DNA of 64,000 nt. Source: JAKEFM01 sp035695825. GTDB lineage: Bacteria; Planctomycetota; UBA1135; JAKEFM01. The stretch is from assembly GCA_035695825.1 (NCBI GenBank), contig DASRRH010000011.1, positions 62,001-126,000 on the forward strand, written 5' to 3'. Positions 16,204 through 23,989 of this stretch are shown in pieces. The notes beneath the pieces were generated by a model. It was not told the origin of the DNA. It searched no databases and was given only the letters and a program-made list of their open reading frames with translations. The position numbers and the translations under genes were made by a program. The first letter of the stretch is position 1. Every line of letters starts with the position of its first letter.

Positions 16204-18258
16204 ATGCGGATCCTCTTGCTCACCGCGCGGGGAACGACCGTCCTCTTCCTCGCCGGAGCCGCCCTCGGCCAGCCCTGTCCCGCTCCCCTGACGGTCACTT
16301 CCTACCAGGTCATGCCGGTCGCCCCGGCCTTCGTCGATGTGGCGTCGCTCGCGGGCACGGTCGTGCTCTGGGATGCCGCCGCGGCCATCTTCGACGACGA
16401 GATCGAGTCGAGCACGGCGAACCCGGCCGTCGCCAACCCGTTCCCCGCCGGCTTCGCGTTCAGCTACTTCGGCGCCGCGAAGACCCAGTTCACCGTGAGC
16501 CCGAACGGGTACCTCGTCTTCTCGGGACTCCTCGCGTCGGGGAGCGCCACCGTCGCGGGGAACCAGAGCCGCTCCACGCGCAACGGCCACCTCGGCAACC
16601 CCGCGGTCACCCCGAACGACCTCGTGGCCGTGTTCTGGGACGACCACATCGGCACGACGGTCTGCGTGCCCGCCGCGAACGTGATGTGGCGGTACGACGC
16701 GGCGGCGATGACCCTCACGATCGAGTGGAAGAACATGGACCTGAAGGGGGGCAGCTTCGCCGGCCAGGGAGGCTGCTATTCGTTCGAGGCGATCCTCTTC
16801 GACTCGACGCATCCGGCGCGGCCGAACGAGATCGAGTTCCAGTACGACCCGGCGAGCCTGCCTCCCCCGCCCTCCTCCCCCTGTCTCCCCGCAAGCGGGG
16901 CCATCTCCACCTCCTACTACGGCATCTCCGGGACGATCGGTCTCGAGGGGAGCGGCACGACGGGCACCGTCGGAGTCGACGCGACGGAACGAGGGGCCGG
17001 CAACACCGGCTTCCCCTCCTACGGCGTCCGCTTCCTCCCGAAGACGATCAGCGCCCCGAACTTCCAGAGCGTGGGGAGCTACACCGTGACCGACCTCGCC
17101 AGCGACCCCTTCATGCACATCGAGGGGCTGCCGGGGACCGTCGAGCTGATCGCCACGGTGGGGGGGCCCTGGTGCCGCGGGGGGACGACCTGCTTCGACG
17201 ACGACAACTCCGCGAGAAACCTCGGCGGTCTCACCGCGCTCCCCTGGAAGTTCAACATGTACGGGCGCGTCGCCAAGGCCTTCAACGTCAGCACGAACGG
17301 CTATCTCGGGCTCGGCCAGGGGCAGTTCCACGACTTCGTCGGGAACCCGCTCGCGGTCGGCACGGACGAGCCGAACCTGATCATCGCCCCCCGCCACGAG
17401 GACTGGCAGGGGCTCGCCCCCCCTTCCGACATCTGCGGGTGGACGGGGTCGACGATCCTCTACCGCGTGGACGGGCTCCCCGGTGCGCGCGTCGCCACGT
17501 TCGAGTGGCACGACGGGCACCTCTACTGCTGCACGCCCTGCGCGACGGGACCGGAGCACTGCTCCTTCCAGGCGCGGATCTACGAGGCGAGCGCCGGCGC
17601 GGTCACGGTGACGCCCGGCTGTCCCGCGGGCCTCTCCCCCTCGGTCGCCGCGGGGAACCGGAACGACCTGATCGAGTTCCTCTGGGACGCGAGCGCGAAC
17701 TGCACCCAGCTCACGGGGAACTCGGTCATCGAGAACTGGAACGCCCTCCAGACGCACGCGGCGACGTTCAACCCGGGCGGCGGGACGCTTTTCGACCCCT
17801 GCGACGAGGGGACGATCCGCTACTACGGGGACGCGAACGTGAGCGCCGTGCCGCCCGGGGCCTGCATCCCCGAGATCCGCGGGAACAACGTCGCGCCGAT
17901 GGCCGGGGCCGCGGACTTCGGCCTGAGCCTGGTCAACGCGACGCCGGGCGCGATCGCGCTGCTCCTCCTCGACGGGACGACGATCCCGGGGCTGAGGACC
18001 CCCGTGCCGCCGGGAGGGATCCCGCTCGGGCCCCTCGGGACGCTCTGGGTGGGCTTCCCCCCTCCGATCCTGCTGCTCGCCGGCGCCACCTCGCTCGGCC
18101 CCGCCTGCTCGGGGTCGCTCCACGTCCCGATCCCGATTCCCGCGAACCCGTCCCTGATCGGGGCGTCGGTGTTCGCCGAGTTCGCGTCGCTCGTTCCCGG
18201 TCCCCTCGGGCTCGCCGTCGAGCTGACCGAAGGGGCGAAGGTCACGATCGGTCCGTAG
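16204..18258 (+). CDS. Large exported protein with duplicated NGYL-type domain and shared C-terminal module
   Basis: The start at ATG 16204 has AGGAGG 7 nt upstream; an in-frame ATG at 16171 lacks one. A signal peptide (RILLLTARGTTVLFLAGAALG) precedes two copies of a roughly 200-residue Cys- and Gly-rich domain. Copy 1 has SPNGYLVFSG, NDLVAVFWDDH, CYSFEAILFD and NEIEFQYD. Copy 2 has STNGYLGLGQ, PNLIIAPRHEDWQG, VATFEWHDGHLYC, CSFQARIYE and DLIEFLWD. The C-terminal 150 residues are the common module ending LTEGAKVTIGP. The next gene (18412-20391) is a collinear paralogue. I do not recognise the duplicated domain; the NGY motif in a beta-sandwich context is vaguely NIDO/adhesin-like. Function is unknown, probably surface or extracellular. 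Confidence 0.75.
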   Translation: MRILLLTARGTTVLFLAGAALGQPCPAPLTVTSYQVMPVAPAFVDVASLAGTVVLWDAAAAIFDDEIESSTANPAVANPFPAGFAFSYFGAAKTQFTVSPNGYLVFSGLLASGSATVAGNQSRSTRNGHLGNPAVTPNDLVAVFWDDHIGTTVCVPAANVMWRYDAAAMTLTIEWKNMDLKGGSFAGQGGCYSFEAILFDSTHPARPNEIEFQYDPASLPPPPSSPCLPASGAISTSYYGISGTIGLEGSGTTGTVGVDATERGAGNTGFPSYGVRFLPKTISAPNFQSVGSYTVTDLASDPFMHIEGLPGTVELIATVGGPWCRGGTTCFDDDNSARNLGGLTALPWKFNMYGRVAKAFNVSTNGYLGLGQGQFHDFVGNPLAVGTDEPNLIIAPRHEDWQGLAPPSDICGWTGSTILYRVDGLPGARVATFEWHDGHLYCCTPCATGPEHCSFQARIYEASAGAVTVTPGCPAGLSPSVAAGNRNDLIEFLWDASANCTQLTGNSVIENWNALQTHAATFNPGGGTLFDPCDEGTIRYYGDANVSAVPPGACIPEIRGNNVAPMAGAADFGLSLVNATPGAIALLLLDGTTIPGLRTPVPPGGIPLGPLGTLWVGFPPPILLLAGATSLGPACSGSLHVPIPIPANPSLIGASVFAEFASLVPGPLGLAVELTEGAKVTIGP

Positions 18259-18293
18259 ACGGAGCGCGCCGGGGAGCCCTCTCCTCGGGCCGC

Positions 18294-18338
18294 GGCGGCG
18301 GGCGCAGTGCGGGGGACGCCCCGCCCTGCGCCGCCGCC
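18294..18338. terminator. Long stem-loop between tandem paralogues
   Basis: Outer arms 18294-18307 (GGCGGCGGGCGCAG) and 18326-18338 (CTGCGCCGCCGCC) pair with a single bulged G. Inner arms 18309-18314 (GCGGGG) and 18319-18324 (CCCCGC) extend the stem to about 19 bp with a 4-nt loop. It sits 36 nt after the stop at 18258, so the two paralogues are probably separate transcription units. Confidence 0.65.
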
Positions 18339-18411
18339 GGGCATCCCCTCGGAGCCCCGAAGGGGGGTCCCGGAAGCCCCGCATGTTTCGTCGAGAAAAG
18401 GGAGGTCTGCG

Positions 18412-20391
18412 ATGCGCAAGCGATGGGTTGCTCTCTCGGTCCTCGTCCTCGGCGCGGAAGCGGCCGCGCAGAGTTGTCCGAATCCGGTCCTCGTGAACTC
18501 CTACCGCACCGACGCGATCCCGAACGCGTTCCAGACGATCACGGGCGCCCCCTCGGCGGTCACGGTCTTCGACGCGACGACCTCGTCCTTCTGGAACGTC
18601 GCGACCCCGCCGACTCCCCTGCCGATCCCGTTCCAGTTCTTCGGGACGGCCCGCACGAACTTCGTGGTCGCGTCGAGCGGATTCATCGTCTTCACGGGGG
18701 GGACGGGTCAGACCGCTCCCCAGAACAGCCACCCGGGGGACTCCCAGCAGCCGAACGACTGGATCGCGCCGTGGTGGGACGAGCACACCGGGACGCCGGC
18801 CGGTTGCACGGGTCCCGGAAGGGTCCTCTACCTCTACCCGGCCCCCGACGGCAGCCTCACCGTCGAGTGGAACAGCGTGCAGTTCGTCGTGAACGCCACC
18901 GCGACTGCGGCGACCGGCGTCGGCTGCTACTCGTTCCAGGCGAAGCTCTTCCCCTCCACGCACCCGACGCAGCCGAACGGGATCGAGTTCCACTACGACC
19001 TTTCGAGCCCGCCGACGCCGCAGACCCCCTGCATCGGCTTCTCCGGGTGGCAATCCCACCTCATGGTCTCCGCCACCGTCGGCCTCGAGAACGCCCTCGG
19101 CACGATCGGCGTCGACGCGACGGAGCGGGGCGCGGGGAACAAGACGTTCCCGACGAACGGGTACCGGTTCGTTCCCGCGTCGTTCCAGAGCCGGGAGAGC
19201 GTAGCCGGCGCCTACTACGGCCTCTCCGTCCCCGCCGTCTCGCCGAGCTTCTGCCACATCGAGGGGCTCCCGGGGACGAACGCGTTCGTCAGTCCCGGCG
19301 GGGGTGCCGGGTGCGGCGCCTGCCTCGACAACGACACCTCGGGCCGACTCACGGGGGAGCTCTTCACCCTCCCCTGGAAGTTCGGCCTCTACGGGCGCTC
19401 CTACCGGACCGCGGACGTCCACGGGAACGGCTACCTGGCCCTGGGCCTCGGTTGGTACGACGCCAGCTTCGGCGTGAACCTCGGCACGACCGACCCCGAC
19501 GCCGTGATCGCGCCCAACTGGGGCGCGTGGGAGGGGGTCGGCCCCTCCCCGACCGGCGCCTGCGGGTCCGGCTCCGGCCTCTTCTGGCGCGTCGACGGGC
19601 TCCCCGGCGCCCGCATCCTGACCTTCGAGTGGCACGACCTCCACGACGAGTTCCCTCCCGCCGCGGACTGCGCGACCGGATCGTCCAGCTGCTCCTTCCA
19701 GGCGCACCTCTACGAGTCGAGCGCGGGAGCGTACGCGTGCGCCCCCGCCGGGTGTCCGACCCCCGGCACGTCCTTCTCCCCGACGACGGGGACGGCGGGC
19801 GGGCGCATCGAGTTCCAGTGGGACGGGGCGTGCGCCCTCTTCGGGATCACCGCGATCGAGAACTGGAAGGGAACCATCGCCGACACCTGGTTCCCGTCAC
19901 CCGGCGGATCCGTCGCCTTCTCCCCCTGCGACTTCGGGACCTCGCGCTACTACGGCGACGCGAACGCCACGGCCGCCGCGCCGCCGGGATCCCTATGCGT
20001 TCCCGAGCTGAAGGGGAACGGCGTCTCCCCGATCCTCGGAAACCCCTTCGGCCTCTCGATCGTCCACGCGACGCCGGGCGCGCTCGCCCTCCTGCTCCTC
20101 GACGTGACGAGCCTTCCCGGCCTCGCGACTCCCGTTCCGCCGGGAGGCCTCCCCCTTCCCTTCGGGACCCTCTGGGTGCCCCTGCCGCCGACCGTCGTGC
20201 TCTCGCTCGGGGCGACGGCCGGCTCGGGGCCCTGCGAGGGGAGCGCGAACGCTCCGCTCGCGATCCCCCCGTCGGCCTTCCTCGCGGGCGCGATCCTCTT
20301 CGCGCAGGGCGCGACGGTGGTGCCCGGAGTCGCGCCGTTCGGGTTCGGGCTCGAGCTGACCGAGGGGGTGAGGATCCGCATCGGGTCGTAG
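18412..20391 (+). CDS. Paralogue of the preceding large exported protein
   Basis: ATG 18412 with GGGAGG 8 nt upstream starts a signal peptide (MRKRWVALSVLVLGAEAAAQ). The 659-residue protein aligns end-to-end with 16204-18258. It shares the first-domain features (ASSGFIVFTG, NDWIAPWWDEHTG, CYSFQAKLFP, NGIEFHYD), the mid-protein GTIGVDATERGAGN and the second domain (HGNGYLALGL, DAVIAPNWGAWEG, LTFEWHDLHDE, CSFQAHLYE, RIEFQWD). It ends with the C-terminal module LTEGVRIRIGS. So four copies of the same domain are encoded here across two genes. Conserved cysteines suggest disulfides in an extracytoplasmic site. No active-site motif is seen. It converges with the nucleotidyltransferase module. Confidence 0.75.
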   Translation: MRKRWVALSVLVLGAEAAAQSCPNPVLVNSYRTDAIPNAFQTITGAPSAVTVFDATTSSFWNVATPPTPLPIPFQFFGTARTNFVVASSGFIVFTGGTGQTAPQNSHPGDSQQPNDWIAPWWDEHTGTPAGCTGPGRVLYLYPAPDGSLTVEWNSVQFVVNATATAATGVGCYSFQAKLFPSTHPTQPNGIEFHYDLSSPPTPQTPCIGFSGWQSHLMVSATVGLENALGTIGVDATERGAGNKTFPTNGYRFVPASFQSRESVAGAYYGLSVPAVSPSFCHIEGLPGTNAFVSPGGGAGCGACLDNDTSGRLTGELFTLPWKFGLYGRSYRTADVHGNGYLALGLGWYDASFGVNLGTTDPDAVIAPNWGAWEGVGPSPTGACGSGSGLFWRVDGLPGARILTFEWHDLHDEFPPAADCATGSSSCSFQAHLYESSAGAYACAPAGCPTPGTSFSPTTGTAGGRIEFQWDGACALFGITAIENWKGTIADTWFPSPGGSVAFSPCDFGTSRYYGDANATAAAPPGSLCVPELKGNGVSPILGNPFGLSIVHATPGALALLLLDVTSLPGLATPVPPGGLPLPFGTLWVPLPPTVVLSLGATAGSGPCEGSANAPLAIPPSAFLAGAILFAQGATVVPGVAPFGFGLELTEGVRIRIGS

Positions 20392-20481
20392 GGAGTTCCG
20401 GCGCGGCGCGCTTGCTCCCGAGGTCTCCGCTCGAGAGGCCGCGGGGGGGGGCTTCGTGCCGGCCGGGACCGCGTCGCGCGG

Positions 20482-21081
20482 TCAGGAGGGATCCGGGGAG
20501 AGGCCCGACTCCCGGATCGCGCGGGCGAGGAGGTCCGCGACGCCGAGGTTCGCCGCCGCGAGCCGGAGGTAGGTGCGATCGGGGCGGTCCCTCTGTTGCT
20601 TCAGGACTCCGAGGACGTCCCTCCACTGGCGCTCGGAGACCTCGTTCCCCTTCCGGTACCAGAGGAGCTTCTGGAGGACGGTGTCTTCAGGGCTCACGAC
20701 GAAGACCGTCTGCTCGATCCCCGGTCGAAGGCGCTCGCTCCTCCTCCGGCGCATCTCCTCCGCGCCTCCCTCCGATTCCCGCACGGGGTGCACGTCGACC
20801 TTGAATCCGGAGGGTCGATGGAGGAGGTGGAACATCGACCGAGCCCGGACCGCCCGGCGCACGGAGTCCGGCTCCACGACGAAGCGGTCCCCGAGCTCCG
20901 CGAGCAGGGAGTCGACGTGATCCAGGTCGAGGTCCGCGACGAGGTCCACGTCCATTGTGGTGCGCGGCTCTCCCCAGAGCATGCTGGCGAGAGACCCTCC
21001 GATGGCGTAGGGGACGCCGGCCCGTTCGAAGGCCGCGGCGACCTCGAGGGCGATCGCGACGGGATCGGCGACCATGCTCAC
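20482..21081 (-). CDS. Nucleotidyltransferase-fold protein (AbiEii/DUF6036-like), toxin-like half of a pair
   Basis: The 199-residue protein has the minimal nucleotidyltransferase signature: VPYAIGGSLASMLWGEPRTTMDVDLVADL, that is, a G-G-S-x-A loop followed by D-V-D metal-binding Asp residues. Downstream are HPVRESEGG (third acidic strand FKVDVHP), EDTVLQKLLWYRKGNE and a helical C-terminus (RQWRDVLGVLKQQRD). This layout matches the AbiEii/AbiGii and DUF6036 nucleotidyltransferases of toxin-antitoxin or abortive-infection systems. Such enzymes transfer a nucleotide to tRNA or protein. The preceding 105-residue gene overlaps it by 4 nt (ATGA), so it is translated as the second gene of a coupled pair. 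Target is unknown. Confidence 0.75.
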   Translation of the reverse strand: MSMVADPVAIALEVAAAFERAGVPYAIGGSLASMLWGEPRTTMDVDLVADLDLDHVDSLLAELGDRFVVEPDSVRRAVRARSMFHLLHRPSGFKVDVHPVRESEGGAEEMRRRRSERLRPGIEQTVFVVSPEDTVLQKLLWYRKGNEVSERQWRDVLGVLKQQRDRPDRTYLRLAAANLGVADLLARAIRESGLSPDPS

Positions 21082-21395
21082 CCCTCGCGCCCGGGGTCCC
21101 AGCCGTAAACGCGGACCATCGTCTCCCGATCGAGGCGCATCGCGGCGAGCCGGAGGCCGAGTTCTCGCTCATCGGCCTCCGGGCGCCGGAGGCGAAGGCC
21201 CACGAGCGACAGCTCCTGGGCCCCCCGGCAGAGCGAGGAGATGATCTCTGCCTTGCGCCAGAGGGGGAGCTCGCGGAGCAGGTCGATCTGGAGCCGCTCG
21301 ATCTCGTAGGTCGTGTCGAGGGACTGGGTCCGGTAGCCCTCGGGCGGCTCGTGGGCGATGCCCGCGTCCCCTCGTTGCTCTCGGTCGTTCCGCAC
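21078..21395 (-). CDS. Small helical partner of the nucleotidyltransferase, antitoxin-like
   Basis: A 105-residue, charged, helical protein immediately upstream of and overlapping the nucleotidyltransferase. Its core (IDLLRELPLWRKAEIISSLCRG then LSLVGLRLRRPEADERELGL) has the layout of small proteins seen beside DUF6036-type nucleotidyltransferases: a 'x-L-x-P-x-x-K' helix, an R-G/A-x-x-L-x-x-x-G-L-R-x-x-x-P turn and an acidic E-x-E-L helix. By order and coupling it would be the antitoxin. It has no recognisable DNA-binding motif. The first 25 residues are poorly conserved-looking, so a start further inside is possible. Confidence 0.65.
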   Translation of the reverse strand: MRNDREQRGDAGIAHEPPEGYRTQSLDTTYEIERLQIDLLRELPLWRKAEIISSLCRGAQELSLVGLRLRRPEADERELGLRLAAMRLDRETMVRVYGWDPGREG

Positions 21396-21547
21396 GCTTC
21401 GATGTGTTTGCGGGGGGGATCATAGACGAGGCTCCGTCCCCCGACAGGAGGGCGAGGGCGAGGTCGGGCCGTAGGGGCGGCCGCGCCCCGCAGGAGTCCG
21501 CCCGCAGGACGCGGATCCTCCCCGGCTGGGGATAGACTGCCCCCTCG

Positions 21548-21844
21548 ATGCGCCACGCGACCCAGATCGAGCGGTGGGGGAGGATGACCCCCGAGGAGAA
21601 GCTCCTCGAGTGGATCGCCCTCATGAACCACAACCATCGCGCCTTCCTCTCGCTCCCGAAGGAGCGGAGGGACCGCATCAACCGTTACCTGCTCGAGCGG
21701 CACGAGCGGGAAGAGGGACACCTCGCGAGGAAGGCCCCGGCCCGGTTCTGGGGACCGAAGGGTCGCCCGAAGAGTCGCTTCTACTGCCCGACCTCGAAGA
21801 CGACGGGCTTCGAAGCGTTGTCGACGGGGAGGAACAGCGGGTAG
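21548..21844 (+). CDS. Small helical protein, possibly truncated
   Basis: ATG 21548 opens a 98-residue frame whose first 60 residues are convincingly helical (RMTPEEKLLEWIALMNHNHR; LPKERRDRINRYLLERHERE). The C-terminal 20 residues overlap the end of the opposite-strand FG-GAP fragment and look like noise. It is divergent from the nucleotidyltransferase pair and may be related in type to its small partner (a 'MTPEEKL' helix, then a second helix), but I cannot assign a family. Rearrangement next to the broken FG-GAP gene may have replaced its original 3' end. Confidence 0.4.
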   Translation: MRHATQIERWGRMTPEEKLLEWIALMNHNHRAFLSLPKERRDRINRYLLERHEREEGHLARKAPARFWGPKGRPKSRFYCPTSKTTGFEALSTGRNSG

Positions 21845-22982
21845 GCCCAGGAGAGCCTCATCCCGACCGTCGAGGAGGGGAAGACTCCAGGCCCCACGGG
21901 AAAGGAGCGCGTCGCACGACCCAAGCCGTCGAGCGTCCCCGCGAAGGACGGGACGACCGAGGGCTCGAGGAGGAAGAGCGTGACCGGGTCGATGGCGATC
22001 GGCACGCAGACCGAGCCGAACGGGGTGCAGGGAGTGGATCCCGATCCGGACCCCACGAGCAGGAACGGGCGCCCGGCGTTGGCGGCGCCGGCGTCGAGGG
22101 AGAACGTGACGGTCCCGCCGGCCGAGGCGGAGAGGGAGAGGGTGCTAAGCCCGAGGTCGACCTGCGTGACGAAGACCATGGCCGTTCCCCAGCTCGTGGT
22201 CGGGAGCCCGAGCGCGTCCCACCCGGGCGCTCCGGCGACGATGTCGGGGAGGCCGTCGCCGTTGACGTCGCCCGTCGAGGTCCCGGGGTGAAAGACGGCG
22301 AGCGTCTGCGGGACGGGCGGGGCAAGGGCGAAGGACGACGTGAGGCCGGGGCCGAGGAAGACGAACGCCTCGCCGGCGTTCGCGACCCCTCCGACGTCGG
22401 CGTACGGGGCTCCGGCGACGACGTCGTCGAAGCCGTCGCCGTTCACGTCTCCGGTCGAGGCCGGGGTGAAGCGCGCGCCCGCCTCCGGGGTCGGCTGGGT
22501 GAGCGGAAGGACCGTGGTCAGGCCCGGTCCGAGGAAGACGGAGATCCGCCCTGCGTCCATGAGCCCCCCTACGTCGGCGAAGTGTGCTCCGCCGACGACG
22601 TCGTCGAAACCGTCCCCGTTGACGTCGCCGGTGCAGACGGCGCCGAACCACGCCCCCCCCTGCGGCGTGGGCTCCGTCAGGCCCGCGACCGCGGTGAGGC
22701 CCGGTCCGAAGTAGACGAACGCCTCCCCAGCGTCGAACCCGGAGAATCCGCCGGCGTCGGCCCGCAGGGCGCCGACGACGACCTCGTCGAAGCCGTCGCC
22801 GTCAACGTCGCCGGTCGCGAGGGTGCGGCCGAACCAGGAGAACGGCTCGGGGACGGGCTCGGTCAGGGGGAGGACCGTGGTGAGCCCGGGCCCGAGGAAG
22901 ACGAACGTCGCTCCTGCGGAGTAAACGCCGCCGGCGTCCGCGCCGGAGGCGCCGACGATCACCTCGCCGAACCCGTCGCCAG
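21781..22982 (-). pseudogene. FG-GAP repeat protein, 5' end lost at an IS1380 junction
   Basis: Reading the minus strand from about 22982 gives clear FG-GAP (integrin-alpha-like propeller) repeats: TGDVDGDGFDEVVVGA, TGDVNGDGFDDVVGGA, TGDVNGDGFDDVVAGA and TGDVNGDGLPDIVAGA. Asp-rich calcium loops recur about every 65 residues. A C-terminal module ends NASKPVVFEVGQ. The first repeat is cut at its glycine-aspartate loop (GDGFGEVIVGA). Upstream of this the DNA encodes an IS1380-type transposase in a different frame. No signal peptide remains, so the gene is truncated and presumably not exported. The intact FG-GAP gene at 23990 is oriented the opposite way. Confidence 0.8.
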
Positions 22983-23588
22983 GAAGGGGACGGCTCCCGT
23001 GGAGGCTCCCGCATTGCCCGGTCGCAGACTTCCATGCCAGAACTCTTGGAAGTTCGCTTCGAAGCAGAGCAACGGATGGTAGGATCGCCGGCCCGGCTTC
23101 TTCGGGTTGTATCCCACACGCGCGCCCTCCGCGCGGCCGTAGACGATCAGTACGGTCGAGTCCAGATCGAAGGCCAAGGAGGTGCGCTTCGTGGGCAAGG
23201 GGAAGAGATAGGCGCGCAGGCTGTCGTGAAGCCGAGCGATCTGTCGGATCGTGTTGGGGTGGAGGCGCTTCAAGAACCGCCGCAGGGTGGTCTGGTCGGG
23301 GAATCTCTCCAGCCCCAACATCTCCAGGAAGGCGCCGTTGTATTGCAGGATCTCCGTCTTGTTGATGCGCCGCAACCCCATGACAATGGCGAACATCAAG
23401 GCGAGAATCAGTTCGGCGGACCGGTAGGGACCCCGGCGCCCGGGGAGCCTCACGTACTTCTGAAGGAGCCAGCGGAGCCTGAGCGTGTTGCAAAAACGCT
23501 GGATGAGCCACATCCCGCCGAAGTGCGTCAGGTGGCTCTCGTCGAACGAAAACCGGATCTTCCGGGCCCCTTTCGGCACGCGGCACAA
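22983..23588 (-). pseudogene. IS1380-family transposase, N-terminal half only
   Basis: About 200 residues from 23588 match IS1380 DDE transposases: FDESHLTHFGGMWLIQRFCN, then LGLERFPDQTTLRRFLKRLH, then the first catalytic region AFDLDSTVLIVYGRAEGA followed by VGYNPKKPGRRSYHPLLCF and GSLRPGNAGAS. Full-length members are around 430-480 residues; here the protein breaks off after TGAVPFL at the joint with FG-GAP sequence. The catalytic domain's later acidic residues are missing, so it cannot be active. Codon use is less GC-biased than in the neighbours (for example MAIVMGLRRINKTEILQYN), consistent with transfer. Confidence 0.85.
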
Positions 23589-23620
23589 AGTACCCTAACA
23601 GGGGCGTTTCTGCCACGTCC
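22983..23620 (-). mobile_element. Remnant of an IS1380-like insertion sequence
   Basis: This covers the truncated transposase plus a short leader. The inner boundary is the sharp joint at about 22980-22985, where transposase sequence passes directly into an FG-GAP loop. The outer boundary is uncertain: an AT-richer stretch after 23588 (ACAAAGTACCCTAACAGG) may be near the original end, but I found no matching inverted repeat, as expected if the other end is deleted. One end and half the gene are therefore missing. Confidence 0.65.
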
Positions 23621-23989
23621 GAGATTGCCCAGCTACGGAGGCTCTCCCCGAGGGATTCTTGCATCGACAGGGTCAGGAGCAGGCCGTCCTCACGCATTAT
23701 TGAGGATCATGGAGGTCACCGGGCGCCACGAGTACTCGCGCGTGCTGAGGAGGACGCTTGCGGGCACGTGACTGCCCGCCGAGGCGGGCGGCCAAGGGCG
23801 TCGCTTCCGACCGCGAGGCGACACGGAGGCACGGGAGCGCCGAGTGCGGCAGGCCAGGCCGGGGGGAGAGACTCCTCGGGACTCCCAGCGCTACTTCGCT
23901 CCGGCGGCATTCCGGGGCCGCTCTTCCCCGCGTAGGGTTCGGGTGCTACCGTTCCCCAGCCTCCCGTAAAGGATTCGGAGGGAGTCGCA

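Noticed and set aside
15450..20804. A 1784-residue plus-strand open frame
   Set aside because: It is a shadow of the exported-protein genes in another frame; the translation is Arg/Pro/Gly-rich with no motifs, while the other frame has signal peptides and good ribosome-binding sites.
23074..23089. Inverted repeat near 23.77 kb (GCCCGCC/GGCGGGC) as the IS end
   Set aside because: The hairpin (23774-23789) has a 2-nt loop and no counterpart at the other side of the transposase, so it is not evidence for an IS terminus.
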